Source of the DNA: Thioalkalivibrio sp. ALJ24
Lineage (GTDB): Bacteria; Pseudomonadota; Gammaproteobacteria; Ectothiorhodospirales; Ectothiorhodospiraceae
Assembly (NCBI RefSeq): GCF_000377785.1
Contig: NZ_KB898730.1
Span: forward strand, 117,098 to 181,097
Direction of reading: 5' to 3'
DNA: 64,000 bases
The position numbers and the translations under genes are program-made. How positions within the stretch are numbered: position 1 is the first letter of the stretch; every line of letters begins with the position of its first letter. A model generated the notes under the pieces. It searched no databases. It was not told where the DNA came from and worked only from the letters and a program-made list of their open reading frames with translations. Below are positions 8,240 to 17,671 of the stretch, piece after piece.

Positions 8240-11200
8240 GATCGAAAGCTTCGATGCCGGGCCGGTGCTGGACGGGCTCAAGCCGTTTCAGCGACGCACC
8301 GTGGATTACGCCTTCCAGCGGCTGTTCGACCCGGCGGGCAGCGGGCGTTTCCTGGTGGCCGACGAGGTGGGGCTCGGCAAGACCCTGGTCGCTCGCGGCG
8401 TCATCGCACGCACCCTGGAGGCGTTAAGCGGACGAGGGGAGCGCATCGACATCATCTACGTGTGCTCGAATGCGGCGATTGCCGAGCAGAACGTGCGTCG
8501 GATGAACGTGATGGAAGAGGGCGGGTTTGCCCTTGCCAGTCGACTGACGCTGCTGCCGCAGACGGTGCATCATCTCAACCGCAACCCGGTCAATTTCATC
8601 AGCCTGACACCCGGGACGACGTTCAATCTGCGCTCCAGCACGGGGAAGGTGCAGGAGCGGGTGTTGCTGTTCCATCTGCTCGACGGGCTGGAGGGGCTCA
8701 GTTCGGTGGGGCTGAGCAAGGCTCTCCAGTGCAGCGTCGGCGAAACCTGGCCCCAGTGGCTGGAGAAACGCCCGGAGGCGATCGATCCGGACCTGGCGGA
8801 GGCGTTCGTCGAACATCTGCGCCAGCAGGTGCATCTGCGCGAACGGCTTCAGCATATCTGCGAGGTCTACGAAGCCCCTGAAGCCGAGCGCGGCCCGGAG
8901 GCGAACACCGAGCGCAATGCCGTGGTGGGTGAGCTACGCCGCCAGCTTGCCCGGGTCTGCCTGGCGGCCCTGCGTCCCTCGTTGGTGATCCTGGACGAGT
9001 TTCAGCGGTTTTCCGACCTGTTGAACGGGGAGACGGAAGAGGCGGCACTGGCCAACGACCTTTTCTCGCTGGACGGGGTGCGACTGCTCCTGTTGTCGGC
9101 GACCCCGTACCGGATGCTGAGCATGCACGGCGAGTCGGACGAGGATCACCACGAGGAGTTTCGGAACACGGTGGGGTTCCTGTACGGCGACCCGGATGAA
9201 AGCGATCGCCTGGGAGACCATCTCGAGGCGTATCGACGCGGCTGCCGACAACTCGCGGAGGGACATCACGAGGGGCTCCATGAGGCGCGCGAACGCCTGC
9301 AATCCCATTTGATGAAGGTGATGTGCCGGACCGAGCGGGTGGGCCTGACGCGGCGGCGGGATGCCATGCTGGACGGGGATGAGCGGGTGGTCACTTTGTC
9401 GCCTTCGGATCTCGAGTACGCGCGGAACATCGACGCGACGGCGCGTGCGGCCGGTCTGCCGGATGTGATCGAGTACTGGAAGTCGATTCCGTACATGCTC
9501 AGTTACATGCGCGACTACCAGTTGCGTCGGGAGCTGGACGCGATCGGCGAGGCGCCGCCGACGGAGCTGAAGCGCGCAATTAGGGATGCGAATGGGGTAA
9601 GCACGATCGACCGCCAGCGTGTCGAGAACTATCAGTCGCTGGAAATCCCTCACGCGCGGATGCGCGCGTTCGTCAACGAAACCGTGGATTCCGGTCTCTG
9701 GGAGCTCTTGTGGCTTCCGCCTTCATTGCCGTACACGCAGCTCGCGGGGCCCTGGGCACGCGCCGGGCAGGTCACCAAACAACTGGTGTTTTCGGCCTGG
9801 AACGCGGTGCCGGATGCGATCGCAACCCTGTGCTCGTACGAGGCCCAGGCCCGGGCGTTTGGTCAGGACGGCGAAGACGTCACCTACAGCAATACCTATG
9901 AGCGCGTTCGGCCCCTCCTGCGGTTCCATACGGATGCGGACGGTCGACTGACCGGGATGCCGGCACTGGCGCGGATCATGCCGGCCCCTCGTTTGGCGCG
10001 CGAGCTGGATCCGCTTCGCTTGTCCATGGATCTCTCGAATGGCGATCCGCCGAGTTTGGACACGCTTCTTGCAGCCGCTGCCAGGCGATGTCGCGAACTG
10101 CTCGCTGAGCTTCCCGAGGGCGAAGCTCATGGAAGAGTGGATGAGCGTTGGTACTGGGCCACCATCGCCATGCTGGAACACGACGATCACCTGGTGGAGT
10201 GGATGCGGTCGGCGAGCGGCTGGTCCGAGGCCATTCCCGAACGCGAAAGCGGCGACCACTTCCATGCCCACGTCGATCACATGATCGAGGCGATGCAGGG
10301 CGGCCTCGACCTGGGGCGGCGACCGCCGGATCTGGCCGACGTGGTGGCCCGGTTCGCACTGGGCGGACCGGGGGCCTGCGGTGTGCGTGCGCTACGGCGG
10401 GTAGCACCGGATGTGGACTGGAACGACCCGGCGTTGCTTTCAGGCGCCGCGCAGGTCGCGAATGGCTTCCGTACCCTGTTCAACCTCCCCGAGAGCGTGG
10501 TTCTGATCCAGAATCGGGACGATCTGCCGTACTGGCGCCAGGCGCTCGACTATGCGGTCGAAGGCAACCTGCAGGCGGTGCTGGACGAGCATGTGCATGT
10601 GTTGCCGGAACAGCTCGGCCTGGTGGACGCGGCCCCGGCCGAGCGCATCGACGGCGTGGCGCGGGCGATCGCGGAATCGCTGTCGATGCGTTCGGCGCAG
10701 CTCAAGGTGGATGAGGTCCAGATGAGGGGGCACCAGGTCGCGGTGGATGACTTCTCCATCCGTTGTCGTTTCGCGCTGCGCTTCGGGGATATGCGCGATG
10801 ACAGCAGTGGTCCCATCGCGCGCGCCGATGCTGTGCGCGCGGCGTTCAACTCACCCTTCCGGCCGTTTGTGCTGTCCAGTACGTCGGCCGGCCAGGAAGG
10901 TCTGGACTTCCACACCTGGTGCCATTCCGTGGTGCACTGGAACCTGCCGTCGAACCCGGTCGACATGGAGCAACGCGAGGGGCGCGTGCACCGCTACAAG
11001 GGGCACGCGGTTCGCCGAAACGTCGCTCAGGATATTGGACTGGACGGGCTGTCCGGTTGGCAGGGCGAGGGGGATCCGTGGGAGCGGCTGTTCGCGTGCG
11101 CCGAAACCACCGACTTCGGCCAACAGTCCGACCTGGCGCCCTGGTGGATCTACGAGGCGGGAGATGCCCGAATCCTCCGGCGCGTGTTGCTGCTCCCGCT

Positions 11201-11372
11201 AAGCCGCGATGTCGGGAGACTTCAGCAGATGAAACGCCAGCTTGCCCTCTATCGGATGGTGTTCGGGCAGCCTCGCCAGGAAGACCTGATCGCCTATCTC
11301 GATCAGGCGCTGCCAGAGGACGCGCCGGAGGATTGGCAGATCTCGCTCTTGCCTCCTATGAGCAAAGATTGA
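8232..11372 (+). CDS. Large SNF2/DEAD-type helicase of defence operon
   Basis: 1046 aa. The start ATG 8232 lies inside the end of the PLD gene (8-bp overlap). Superfamily 2 motifs are in order: Walker A DEVGLGKT (about residues 44-52), motif II LDEFQRF (about 254), motif III LSATPYRM (about 289), and a C-terminal RecA-like lobe with STSAGQEGLDFHTW and EQREGRVHRYKG (motifs V and VI, about 885-920). The 500 residues between the lobes are a large family-specific insert. It is an ATP-dependent DNA translocase or helicase acting with the PLD-like and DUF6361 proteins. I do not see the DUF1998 or methylase partners that would make this DISARM. Confidence 0.85.
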   Translation: MDKIESFDAGPVLDGLKPFQRRTVDYAFQRLFDPAGSGRFLVADEVGLGKTLVARGVIARTLEALSGRGERIDIIYVCSNAAIAEQNVRRMNVMEEGGFALASRLTLLPQTVHHLNRNPVNFISLTPGTTFNLRSSTGKVQERVLLFHLLDGLEGLSSVGLSKALQCSVGETWPQWLEKRPEAIDPDLAEAFVEHLRQQVHLRERLQHICEVYEAPEAERGPEANTERNAVVGELRRQLARVCLAALRPSLVILDEFQRFSDLLNGETEEAALANDLFSLDGVRLLLLSATPYRMLSMHGESDEDHHEEFRNTVGFLYGDPDESDRLGDHLEAYRRGCRQLAEGHHEGLHEARERLQSHLMKVMCRTERVGLTRRRDAMLDGDERVVTLSPSDLEYARNIDATARAAGLPDVIEYWKSIPYMLSYMRDYQLRRELDAIGEAPPTELKRAIRDANGVSTIDRQRVENYQSLEIPHARMRAFVNETVDSGLWELLWLPPSLPYTQLAGPWARAGQVTKQLVFSAWNAVPDAIATLCSYEAQARAFGQDGEDVTYSNTYERVRPLLRFHTDADGRLTGMPALARIMPAPRLARELDPLRLSMDLSNGDPPSLDTLLAAAARRCRELLAELPEGEAHGRVDERWYWATIAMLEHDDHLVEWMRSASGWSEAIPERESGDHFHAHVDHMIEAMQGGLDLGRRPPDLADVVARFALGGPGACGVRALRRVAPDVDWNDPALLSGAAQVANGFRTLFNLPESVVLIQNRDDLPYWRQALDYAVEGNLQAVLDEHVHVLPEQLGLVDAAPAERIDGVARAIAESLSMRSAQLKVDEVQMRGHQVAVDDFSIRCRFALRFGDMRDDSSGPIARADAVRAAFNSPFRPFVLSSTSAGQEGLDFHTWCHSVVHWNLPSNPVDMEQREGRVHRYKGHAVRRNVAQDIGLDGLSGWQGEGDPWERLFACAETTDFGQQSDLAPWWIYEAGDARILRRVLLLPLSRDVGRLQQMKRQLALYRMVFGQPRQEDLIAYLDQALPEDAPEDWQISLLPPMSKD

Positions 11373-11505
11373 GAGGCGTGAGCGCCTGGTGGCCTTTGTA
11401 CCTCATATCTGACGTGCCGCATGGGCGGACCAACACGGATATGTAGCTATCCCGAAGCGCGAGAAGCCGTTCACCACGTAGGTTCCCCGTCGGCAGGGGT
11501 GCGTC

Positions 11506-11637
11506 TGGCAACACCGCTTCGAGTCCCTAGGCCACGCTCGTGCGGTGATCGGCAACTGGATCGGGTACTACAACGAGCAACGGCCGCATCAGGCACTGGG
11601 CTATGCGGCACCACACAAAAGGCGTGCAGCCATCTGA
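11506..11637 (+). pseudogene. IS3/IS481-type transposase C-terminal remnant
   Basis: A short open segment ends ...NWIGYYNEQRPHQALGYAAPHKRRAAI at TGA 11635-11637. Y-N-E-Q-R-P-H-Q-A-L-G-Y is the hallmark of the integrase-core C-terminus in IS3 and IS481 transposases. The rest of the element is gone. The fragment sits in the gap between two converging defence operons, so it marks a past insertion or recombination there. Confidence 0.8.
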
Positions 11638-11649
11638 TAGTGGCCCAGA

Positions 11650-13368
11650 TCAGGTAGTCTGGACCTTCTGGATAAATTCTCCGATCTCCATCAGCCACAT
11701 CTGCTGAGACTTCGAATACGTGGCGTGGATGGGCAGCGGGACTACGAGCTGGAGGCCATGGGCCAGCATTTCGTCGGTGTGGGTCTGGCTGATCCCGGGC
11801 TCAAGGGTGGCGAGGTATTTCCGTTTCAGGCGTTCGCCTTCGGCGAGGACCTGTCGCCACCGTTCCTTGCAGGTGGTCTTTGCACCCAGGAGGAACATGC
11901 GGGATGTCGGGAACTGCGGGTCGTGATACTCGGCGAAGCCGGGAAACAGGAAGTCGGGTTTCGATTTGTTTTCGGTGACACGGTTCGGGCCTCCTTTCTC
12001 GAAACGCAGGCCGTGTCGCTGGAACAGTTCGGTCAGGTGGTTCTCGAAGGCGTGGCCGACCCGGGATTTCCGCCGGTTGTGGACGCTCAGCGAGAACTGG
12101 ATGAATTCATCGACATCGCCGGCGAACCCCCGTTCAAGACGCTCATGGACGATTTCGCGTTCATAGGCCCGGAAGAGAGCTTCCTCCCGTTCCATCCATG
12201 CCAGGAGGGTCCGGTCCGGATCGCCGAGCGGGTCGGCCTGACTGACCTCCCGGGCGAGCGCGGAAAATTCCGCGGTTGTGGGAAAACGGTCGGGAAAACG
12301 GTTGAGGACAAGTTCGAGATCGCCGCCGGCATCGTCCGGGGCGATCGTTTCCACGCCGATGTCTTCCAGCAGGAGTTTCAGCGGCAGGGTTAGAGTGGAG
12401 GATGGCATTCCGGCGGCCTGGAAGCGCTCCCCCATCTCGCCGAACCCGAATACGTGCCGGACTTGGGCCTCGACATCCGAATCCGCCGGCGCGAAAACGA
12501 TGAGCAGACTGCCGTCGCGGGCCTTCGCGATCACCATCAGGTCCCCGGCCCCGATCTGCAGAGTGACCGAATTGTCCCGGTAATACAGCCGGTACTCTGG
12601 GGAGCGGTGCGGCTTGCGCCATCGGCTGTCATACCAGGACACCGTATCGCGAACGATTTCTGGAGGTTCATCGTCACGCAGATAAGCCATGGTGGCTGGG
12701 AACCTGTGGGCGTCGCTCTTGGAGGGAGTGCCTAGATGGTGCTTGAAGCCGGCGCTTGGAAGGCCTCCGATTTCATGCTGGTTGGATTTGTTCGGTTCGG
12801 CGTCCACGTCGCTGAGCCATTTCGCCGCCGCTCCTTCAAACAGTTCCGAAATCGAGTCGATCACGGTGCTTCCTCCCCTTGGGACATTGGCGTCGGCCGC
12901 GCCCAGCTGCCGGCTGCCAAGGCCGCGGATCTCATGAGTGGAAGAATGGCCGGTCAGCCATGCCTCCACGCTTTCGAGCATTTCCCCGGGCGGCAGGCGT
13001 TCCTTCCCTCTCATCGCGCATTCCCAGACCTCCAGGACGCGCCATCCCCGGGCAAGTAGCTCAGTCCGGTTTTTTCGGTCTCGTTCGCGATTGCGTCCGA
13101 TCTTGTCCTTCCAGAACTCTTCCCGGGTCGAGGGCATCCGGAAAAGATGGCAGTCATGACCGTGCCAGAAGCATCCGTGCACGAACACCACCGCCGAATA
13201 CCGGGGGAAAACGAGGTCGGGGCGTCCCGGAAGATCACGGACATTAAGACGGTACCGGAAGCCCCGCGCATGGAGCGCGCGGCGCAGGACGAGCTCAGGC
13301 TTCGTGTTTTGCCCGCGTACCCGGCTCATCACCCGGCTGCGGTCTTCCGGGGAGAGCCGGTCGGTCAC
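11650..13368 (-). CDS. Vsr-type endonuclease read in frame into an EcoRII-like restriction endonuclease
   Basis: 572 aa with no stop between two parts. Residues 1-150 are a very-short-patch repair endonuclease ([38 protein letters not shown]), which nicks T:G mismatches left by deaminated 5-methylcytosine. From about residue 169 comes a type II nuclease with an EcoRII-like N-terminal domain and an EcoRII-C core (KPDFLFPG, then [13 protein letters not shown]), the catalytic PD-(D/E)xK region cutting near CCWGG-type sites. The start is GTG 13368, overlapping the methylase stop (GTGA). A GTG at 12864 with GGAGG 7 nt upstream could also start the nuclease separately, giving 404 aa. So this may be a true fusion, or two genes whose separating stop was lost. 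Confidence 0.85.
   Translation of the reverse strand: MTDRLSPEDRSRVMSRVRGQNTKPELVLRRALHARGFRYRLNVRDLPGRPDLVFPRYSAVVFVHGCFWHGHDCHLFRMPSTREEFWKDKIGRNRERDRKNRTELLARGWRVLEVWECAMRGKERLPPGEMLESVEAWLTGHSSTHEIRGLGSRQLGAADANVPRGGSTVIDSISELFEGAAAKWLSDVDAEPNKSNQHEIGGLPSAGFKHHLGTPSKSDAHRFPATMAYLRDDEPPEIVRDTVSWYDSRWRKPHRSPEYRLYYRDNSVTLQIGAGDLMVIAKARDGSLLIVFAPADSDVEAQVRHVFGFGEMGERFQAAGMPSSTLTLPLKLLLEDIGVETIAPDDAGGDLELVLNRFPDRFPTTAEFSALAREVSQADPLGDPDRTLLAWMEREEALFRAYEREIVHERLERGFAGDVDEFIQFSLSVHNRRKSRVGHAFENHLTELFQRHGLRFEKGGPNRVTENKSKPDFLFPGFAEYHDPQFPTSRMFLLGAKTTCKERWRQVLAEGERLKRKYLATLEPGISQTHTDEMLAHGLQLVVPLPIHATYSKSQQMWLMEIGEFIQKVQTT
12862..12878 (-). promoter_or_regulatory. Internal ribosome-binding site and GTG start for the EcoRII-like part
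   Basis: On the - strand GGGGAGGA (12878-12871) lies 7 nt before GTG (12864-12862), which opens [13 protein letters not shown], the expected start region of the EcoRII-like protein. This is a strong Shine-Dalgarno match at ideal spacing and suggests that the nuclease is made on its own as well as, or instead of, as a Vsr fusion. Confidence 0.65.
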
Positions 13369-14675
13369 GCCGTATCCCTGAACTCCATCGGCAGCTCCAC
13401 CTGACGGTCCTCCTGTTCGGATCGGATGTCCGCGAGGACGTGGGGCACCATCGCGGAGGCGATCTCGCGGATGACCGGGACCACCACGGAGTTGCCGAAC
13501 TGGCGATAGGCCTGCGTGTCGCTCACCGGGATACGGAAGCTGTCGTCGAAGCCCATCAGCCGGGCGCACTCGCGTGGCGTTAGCCGACGCGGCCGCTCGC
13601 CGGCTCCCCGGTCAACCAGGATCTCTGAACCGTCCTTGTGGTACCGGGCGGACAGTGTCCGTGCGGTGTCTTCCGGGCCGACCTTGCTGTAGCCGAATCC
13701 GTTGCCCGCGCGCTCGTGCTTGGCCCGATAGTCCTGCAGGTACTTCCAGAGCTTGTCGCTCAGGATGTACTTCTCGCCCACGGTGCCCAGGTCACCCTCG
13801 GTGTAAGGGGGCTCGGGCGTTTCCGATCCGTCCTCCCGGTGCAGCACCTCCCGGAGGGTGCGGGCGTCCGGTGGGGGAAAGTCCAGTTGGTTCCAGGTGA
13901 AGGGCGTATCCTTCCGGAAGCCGACCATATAGATCCGCTCACGGTGCTGGGGTACGAACCCCTTGCCGTCGATGACCCGGTCATGCACCTGATAGCCGAG
14001 TTCTTCCAGCACGCGACGGATCACCTCGTAGGTACGGCCGCCATCATGGCTGCGCAGGTTTTTCACGTTCTCGAGCAGGAATGCCCGTGGACGCTTCACT
14101 TCGATGATCCGCGCCACGTCGAAGAACAGGGTTCCCTGTGCTTCGCAGAGGAACCCGTGCTCGCGTCCGAGGCTGTTTTTCTTGGAGACGCCGGCCAGTG
14201 AAAAGGGCTGGCAGGGGAACCCGGCCAGCAGGACGTCGTGCTCGGGGATGCGTTCGTCGATGGAGCGGCTGTTCTCCTCGGCGTCATCCGAAACCGCCGT
14301 GATCTGACGGATGTCCGTCTGGATTTCCTCGTCTTCGTTTCCGAAATTGGCGCGATAGGTCTGGAGGGCGAACCGGTCCCATTCGGATGAGAAGACGCAG
14401 TGGCCGCCGACGCTTTCGAAGCCCTGTCGGATGCCCCCGACGCCGGCGAACAGGTCGATGAAGTTGAACTGCCCGCCAGAGTCAGCCCGCAGGGGAGCCC
14501 GTTGGCGCAGGAGCTGGCTCAGCGCCGGTTCCCAGCGAGCGGGCATGGGGATCTCGCCTTTCGTCCAGCGTCGGACCGTGCGTTCATCCACCCCAAGTTC
14601 GCGGGCCACGTCCGCCCCGGTGGTCAGCTCCAGGGCGGAGTGGAGCAGGGCGGTGGCGGCATTGGAAGCGTGCAT
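13365..14675 (-). CDS. Dcm/EcoRII-type DNA cytosine-5 methyltransferase with N-terminal HTH
   Basis: 436 aa. An N-terminal helix-turn-helix (residues 12-40, [16 protein letters not shown]) precedes a complete C5-methylase: motif [18 protein letters not shown], the catalytic PCQPFSLAG loop (Cys near 155), the ENV motif ([11 protein letters not shown]), the [10 protein letters not shown] region, and motifs IX-X ([24 protein letters not shown]). It transfers methyl from SAM to cytosine and protects sites from the linked EcoRII-like nuclease. Start MHAS at 14675 was chosen because GAGGA lies 7 nt upstream; an ATG at 14708 is less likely. The N-terminal HTH resembles that of M.EcoRII and M.SsoII, which repress their own promoter. 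Confidence 0.92.
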   Translation of the reverse strand: MHASNAATALLHSALELTTGADVARELGVDERTVRRWTKGEIPMPARWEPALSQLLRQRAPLRADSGGQFNFIDLFAGVGGIRQGFESVGGHCVFSSEWDRFALQTYRANFGNEDEEIQTDIRQITAVSDDAEENSRSIDERIPEHDVLLAGFPCQPFSLAGVSKKNSLGREHGFLCEAQGTLFFDVARIIEVKRPRAFLLENVKNLRSHDGGRTYEVIRRVLEELGYQVHDRVIDGKGFVPQHRERIYMVGFRKDTPFTWNQLDFPPPDARTLREVLHREDGSETPEPPYTEGDLGTVGEKYILSDKLWKYLQDYRAKHERAGNGFGYSKVGPEDTARTLSARYHKDGSEILVDRGAGERPRRLTPRECARLMGFDDSFRIPVSDTQAYRQFGNSVVVPVIREIASAMVPHVLADIRSEQEDRQVELPMEFRDTA

Positions 14676-14787
14676 GGCGGATCCTCGGGGAGACGTTCCG
14701 GACATCATGCCCGGAATGATTCCCGCCTGTCCAGCATGGCCGGCTGCCGATTCCCGATCCTGGCGGAGGGGAAGCTTGTGCCCCCGC

Positions 14788-15105
14788 CTACTGCAGGGTG
14801 CCGGGGTGCGTCTTCAGGTATTCGGCCTCCGACAGCACAAAAAAATCCTCCGGTTTCCCGTTGAGCGTCACGCCGTCCGACCAGGTAAGTGCGATCATGC
14901 CCGGTCCTTCCCCGATGAAATACTGACCGGATCCATCCCTGTGGACCGGATATCGAAGGGTCTTCCAGAAAACCCTGCAACCACGGTCGACGGCGTCCCT
15001 GATTTCATGAGCATTCCGCAGGCCACCCCTCCTGACCGTCTGATATGGATCCACACCGCACCTCGCTTCGCTGTCAAAGGTCCTGAATTTACAGAATAAC
15101 GGCAT
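14788..15105 (-). CDS. Hypothetical protein near the RM operon
   Basis: 105 aa from ATG 15105, upstream of and co-oriented with the methylase. A stretch of about 60 residues ([19 protein letters not shown], then [27 protein letters not shown]) reads as a compact beta-rich domain and resembles small orphan proteins I cannot name. No ribosome site is obvious at this start, so the true start may be internal. Function unknown. Confidence 0.45.
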   Translation of the reverse strand: MPLFCKFRTFDSEARCGVDPYQTVRRGGLRNAHEIRDAVDRGCRVFWKTLRYPVHRDGSGQYFIGEGPGMIALTWSDGVTLNGKPEDFFVLSEAEYLKTHPGTLQ

Positions 15106-15260
15106 CGCCTGAACCAAAATGGGCTGCAATGTTATTGGGAATAAACGAGGGTGAGCCGACTGGCCGAGGATGTTCCGGTATTAAGGAAAGCGATTGTCTG
15201 ACGGTCGCGCTCCTGATCCACCAGCGGATCGCCGCCCAAATGGTCCCGCAGGGCCTCGTA

Positions 15261-15410
15261 CTAGCGCAGCGCCGCGAGCACCTGGACGAACTCGATTTCG
15301 TGCAGCAGGACGACGCGGGAGCCGTCGTCGATCCGCACGAACTCGGGGCGCAGGGTGACTCGCTCCAGCGGTTCCAGGTAATCTGCGGGTGTATGGGGAT
15401 CCGGTTCCAT
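15261..15410 (-). CDS. Small orphan protein (49 aa) with amber codon and open extension
   Basis: ATG 15410 to TAG 15261. The C-terminal part reads FVRIDDGSRVVLLHEIEF then VLAALR. After the TAG the frame stays open for 42 codons (YEALRDHLGGDPLV...) to TAA 15132. A second copy of both the protein and its post-stop sequence exists near 33801-33959, so the segment beyond the stop was once coding. No family recognised; it resembles small antitoxin-like proteins only in size. Either a truncated pseudogene or a gene with a short product. Confidence 0.45.
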   Translation of the reverse strand: MEPDPHTPADYLEPLERVTLRPEFVRIDDGSRVVLLHEIEFVQVLAALR

Positions 15411-15563
15411 GATCGGCCCCTGGATGTCTGTAGCGACACCGGCCGACGTTCGGAAGTGTGACGCGGCGAACGCGAAGGGTGGCGAGGCGGCTTCGGATTG
15501 CAGGCGTCATTGAGGGCCGCGGGTGCTCGGTGCGGCCCGTGTCCTGGCTGTGGCGAAAGAGAG

Positions 15564-15722
15564 TTACTCGTGCTCGTCTTTCTTCCGTTCGGTGTTCTGG
15601 GGTTCGTACAGGACCTCGAACCCGGCGGCCTCGCTGTCCATGCGTCGCTGCAGAGCCTCCCGGCGCTTTTGCAGTTCCTCTTCGCTGGGCGGTTCGCCTC
15701 GTCCTTCGTCTTCCCGGGCCAT
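15564..15722 (-). CDS. Small acidic/basic coiled protein (52 aa)
   Basis: ATG 15722 to TAA 15564, with AGGAG 6 nt before the start. The product is entirely charged and helical (SEEELQKRREALQRRMDSEA in the centre) and ends in KKDEHE. No membrane or signal segment. Codon usage fits the GC-rich neighbours and the ribosome site is good, so I think it is real. Role unknown. Confidence 0.6.
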   Translation of the reverse strand: MAREDEGRGEPPSEEELQKRREALQRRMDSEAAGFEVLYEPQNTERKKDEHE

Positions 15723-16023
15723 GGAGTTCTCCTGTCTTTGGCGGTCGCGATTGTGTTTGAAATGGGCGGTCTGGCGTCACGCACTGTGAATGCGCCTCAG
15801 CGTTTTTGCCGTGACGGTCCGGTGCGCCCGTGATCGCAGTGCGCAGACCCTTTCGGTGGCGTCGGGTATCGAGACTACGATACGGACAAGGCCGCGCGCA
15901 GCAGATGGCGACATGTTCTGACGCCCGAGTGTGGTATCCATGGGCGGGTCGACTGTTGATCCGCGGCCGTATTCAGAGTGGGTACAGTCGGTATTGGATC
16001 ATGGCATCTGGTGGGAGGCGTGC

Positions 16024-16998
16024 ATGCCGACACTCGAAGATCGTTACCGGGGTGCGATGCTGGGGCTGGCCTGCGGTGATGCGCTGGGCACCACCCTTGA
16101 GTTCCGGCCACCCGGCAGCTTTGCCCCGATCACGGACATGGTGGGGGGCGGCCCGTTCGATCTGAAATCGGGGCAGTGGACAGACGATACCTCTATGGCG
16201 ATTGCGCTCGCCGAGAGCCTGGTGGGGAGCGACGGGTTCGATGCGGCCGACCAGATGGACCGCTATGTACGCTGGTGGCGCGAAGGCTATGCCAGCAGTA
16301 CGGGGCGGTGCTTCGACATCGGGAATACGGTGAGCGCAGCGCTTGCGCGGTACGAAGACTCCGGCAATCCGTTGAGTGGTTCGGAGGATCCCGGAGCGGC
16401 GGGTAACGGCTCCCTCATGCGCCTGGTTCCGGTCCCGCTGGCCTACCGCCGTACCCCGGCCCGGGCCCATGAAGCCGCCCGTGTGAGTTCCCGGACCACG
16501 CACGCGGCCGCGGAATGTCTCGATGCCTGTCGTTTGTGGACGGCTTATATCCTTGCCGTTCTGGAAGGGGCGGAACGAGCCGAAGTGCTGGAGCGATCCT
16601 GGCAGGCGCTCCCCGGCTTCGGGCCGGGCGATGAGCTGGAACCGGCCGTCCTGGCCATCGCCGAGGGCTCCTTCCGCCACCGGGATCCACCGCAGATCCG
16701 AGGGACGGGTTATGTGGTCGAGAGTCTGGAGGCGGCCCTGTGGGCCTTCGACCGCAGTGGGGATTTCCCGGAAGGGGCGCTGCTGGCGGCCAATCTGGGC
16801 CACGACGCCGACACCACCGCCGCGATCTACGGGCAATTGGCGGGGGCGTACTACGGGGAGGCAGGGATCCCGGCGCAGTGGCGCGACCAACTCAGCCAGT
16901 ACGACCGAATCGGGGGGCTCGGCGATGCGCTTCTTCAGATCTCGATTGCCGGCCCGTCGGATGTCCCTGTCATGGAATCACCGGAGCGCACTGAATGA
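16024..16998 (+). CDS. ADP-ribosylglycohydrolase (DraG-like)
   Basis: 324 aa, the usual length for the family. The metal-binding signatures are present: GAMLGLACGDALG at the N-terminus, GQWTDDTSMAIAL (about residue 49) and GHDADTTAAIYGQLAG (about residue 258). Such enzymes remove ADP-ribose from arginine or other targets using two Mg or Mn ions. GGGAGG precedes the ATG. The gene's TGA overlaps the ATG of a CDKN3-like phosphatase (ATGA), so the two form an operon. Together with SprT and RM genes nearby it fits an accessory island. The substrate is unknown; reversing a toxin's ADP-ribosylation is one possibility. Confidence 0.9.
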   Translation: MPTLEDRYRGAMLGLACGDALGTTLEFRPPGSFAPITDMVGGGPFDLKSGQWTDDTSMAIALAESLVGSDGFDAADQMDRYVRWWREGYASSTGRCFDIGNTVSAALARYEDSGNPLSGSEDPGAAGNGSLMRLVPVPLAYRRTPARAHEAARVSSRTTHAAAECLDACRLWTAYILAVLEGAERAEVLERSWQALPGFGPGDELEPAVLAIAEGSFRHRDPPQIRGTGYVVESLEAALWAFDRSGDFPEGALLAANLGHDADTTAAIYGQLAGAYYGEAGIPAQWRDQLSQYDRIGGLGDALLQISIAGPSDVPVMESPERTE

Positions 16999-17546
16999 AC
17001 GCCGTTCGGACCAGTACCAGTCATCCGCTGGAAATCGCCGAGATCACGTTGCCGGAGGGCGGCACCATCGGTATCACCCTCTGCCCGGGCAAGCAGCAGG
17101 CTCATGCGATGACGGGCGCCTGGGCCCGCGACCTGGAGGCCGATCTGAACCGAATCCGAGCGTGGGGCGCGGCCGGAGTCGTGACCCTGACAACGCTGGA
17201 AGAACTGCACGAGCTGGGCGTACCCCGGCTCGGGGAGGCCGTCAGCGAGACCGGAGTGACCTGGTACCACCTGCCCATCCCCGACATGGCCGCTCCCGAC
17301 CGTCAGTGGGATGACCGCTGGCAGGCGGTGGCCCCGGAGATGCATCGAGTTCTTTATGCAGGCGGGCGCCTCCTCGTGCACTGCAAGGGTGGGCTGGGAC
17401 GGGCGGGTACGGTGGCCGCCCGTCTCCTGATCGATCGAGGCATGGCCCCGGATGCGGCGGTGGCTGCTGTCCGCCAGGCTCGGCGAGGCGCCATCGAGTC
17501 GAGCGAGCAGGAGCGCTATCTGCAAATGGTGCCGCCGGGGCAATAA
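16995..17546 (+). CDS. CDKN3-like cysteine (dual-specificity-type) phosphatase
   Basis: 183 aa. The active-site P-loop is LLVHCKGGLGRAGTVAA (about residues 126-142), a HCxxGxxR motif of the tyrosine/dual-specificity phosphatase superfamily. Upstream PIPDMAAPD supplies the likely general-acid aspartate. The N-terminal 45 residues (LPEGGTIGITLCPGK) match bacterial CDKN3-like proteins. Its start overlaps the ADP-ribosylglycohydrolase stop by 4 nt. A broken second copy of the stretch around QAHAMTGA-RDLEADL exists at 33945-34070. It probably dephosphorylates a protein or small phosphorylated molecule in a shared pathway with its partner. Confidence 0.88.
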   Translation: MNAVRTSTSHPLEIAEITLPEGGTIGITLCPGKQQAHAMTGAWARDLEADLNRIRAWGAAGVVTLTTLEELHELGVPRLGEAVSETGVTWYHLPIPDMAAPDRQWDDRWQAVAPEMHRVLYAGGRLLVHCKGGLGRAGTVAARLLIDRGMAPDAAVAAVRQARRGAIESSEQERYLQMVPPGQ

Positions 17547-17671
17547 GCCGATGGAGTGGCCAGGGCTTCTCGCCAGGGAGGAGTTGAGTGAATCCAGCCT
17601 GGCTTGTCTGGCCGGCCTGACCGGCGGCCATAGCGGTTGCCGAGGCACATCTCCCCGGAAGGCGCCACCCG

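Noticed and set aside
5214-11372. DISARM system
   Set aside because: PLD and helicase genes are suggestive, but there is no DUF1998 protein and no adenine methylase linked in the operon; DUF6361 is not a DISARM component as far as I know.
15181-15784. Long - strand frames over the small genes at 15.1-15.8 kb
   Set aside because: They are Arg/Pro-rich translations in other phases, with no start signals, and conflict with the well-supported 52-aa gene at 15564-15722.
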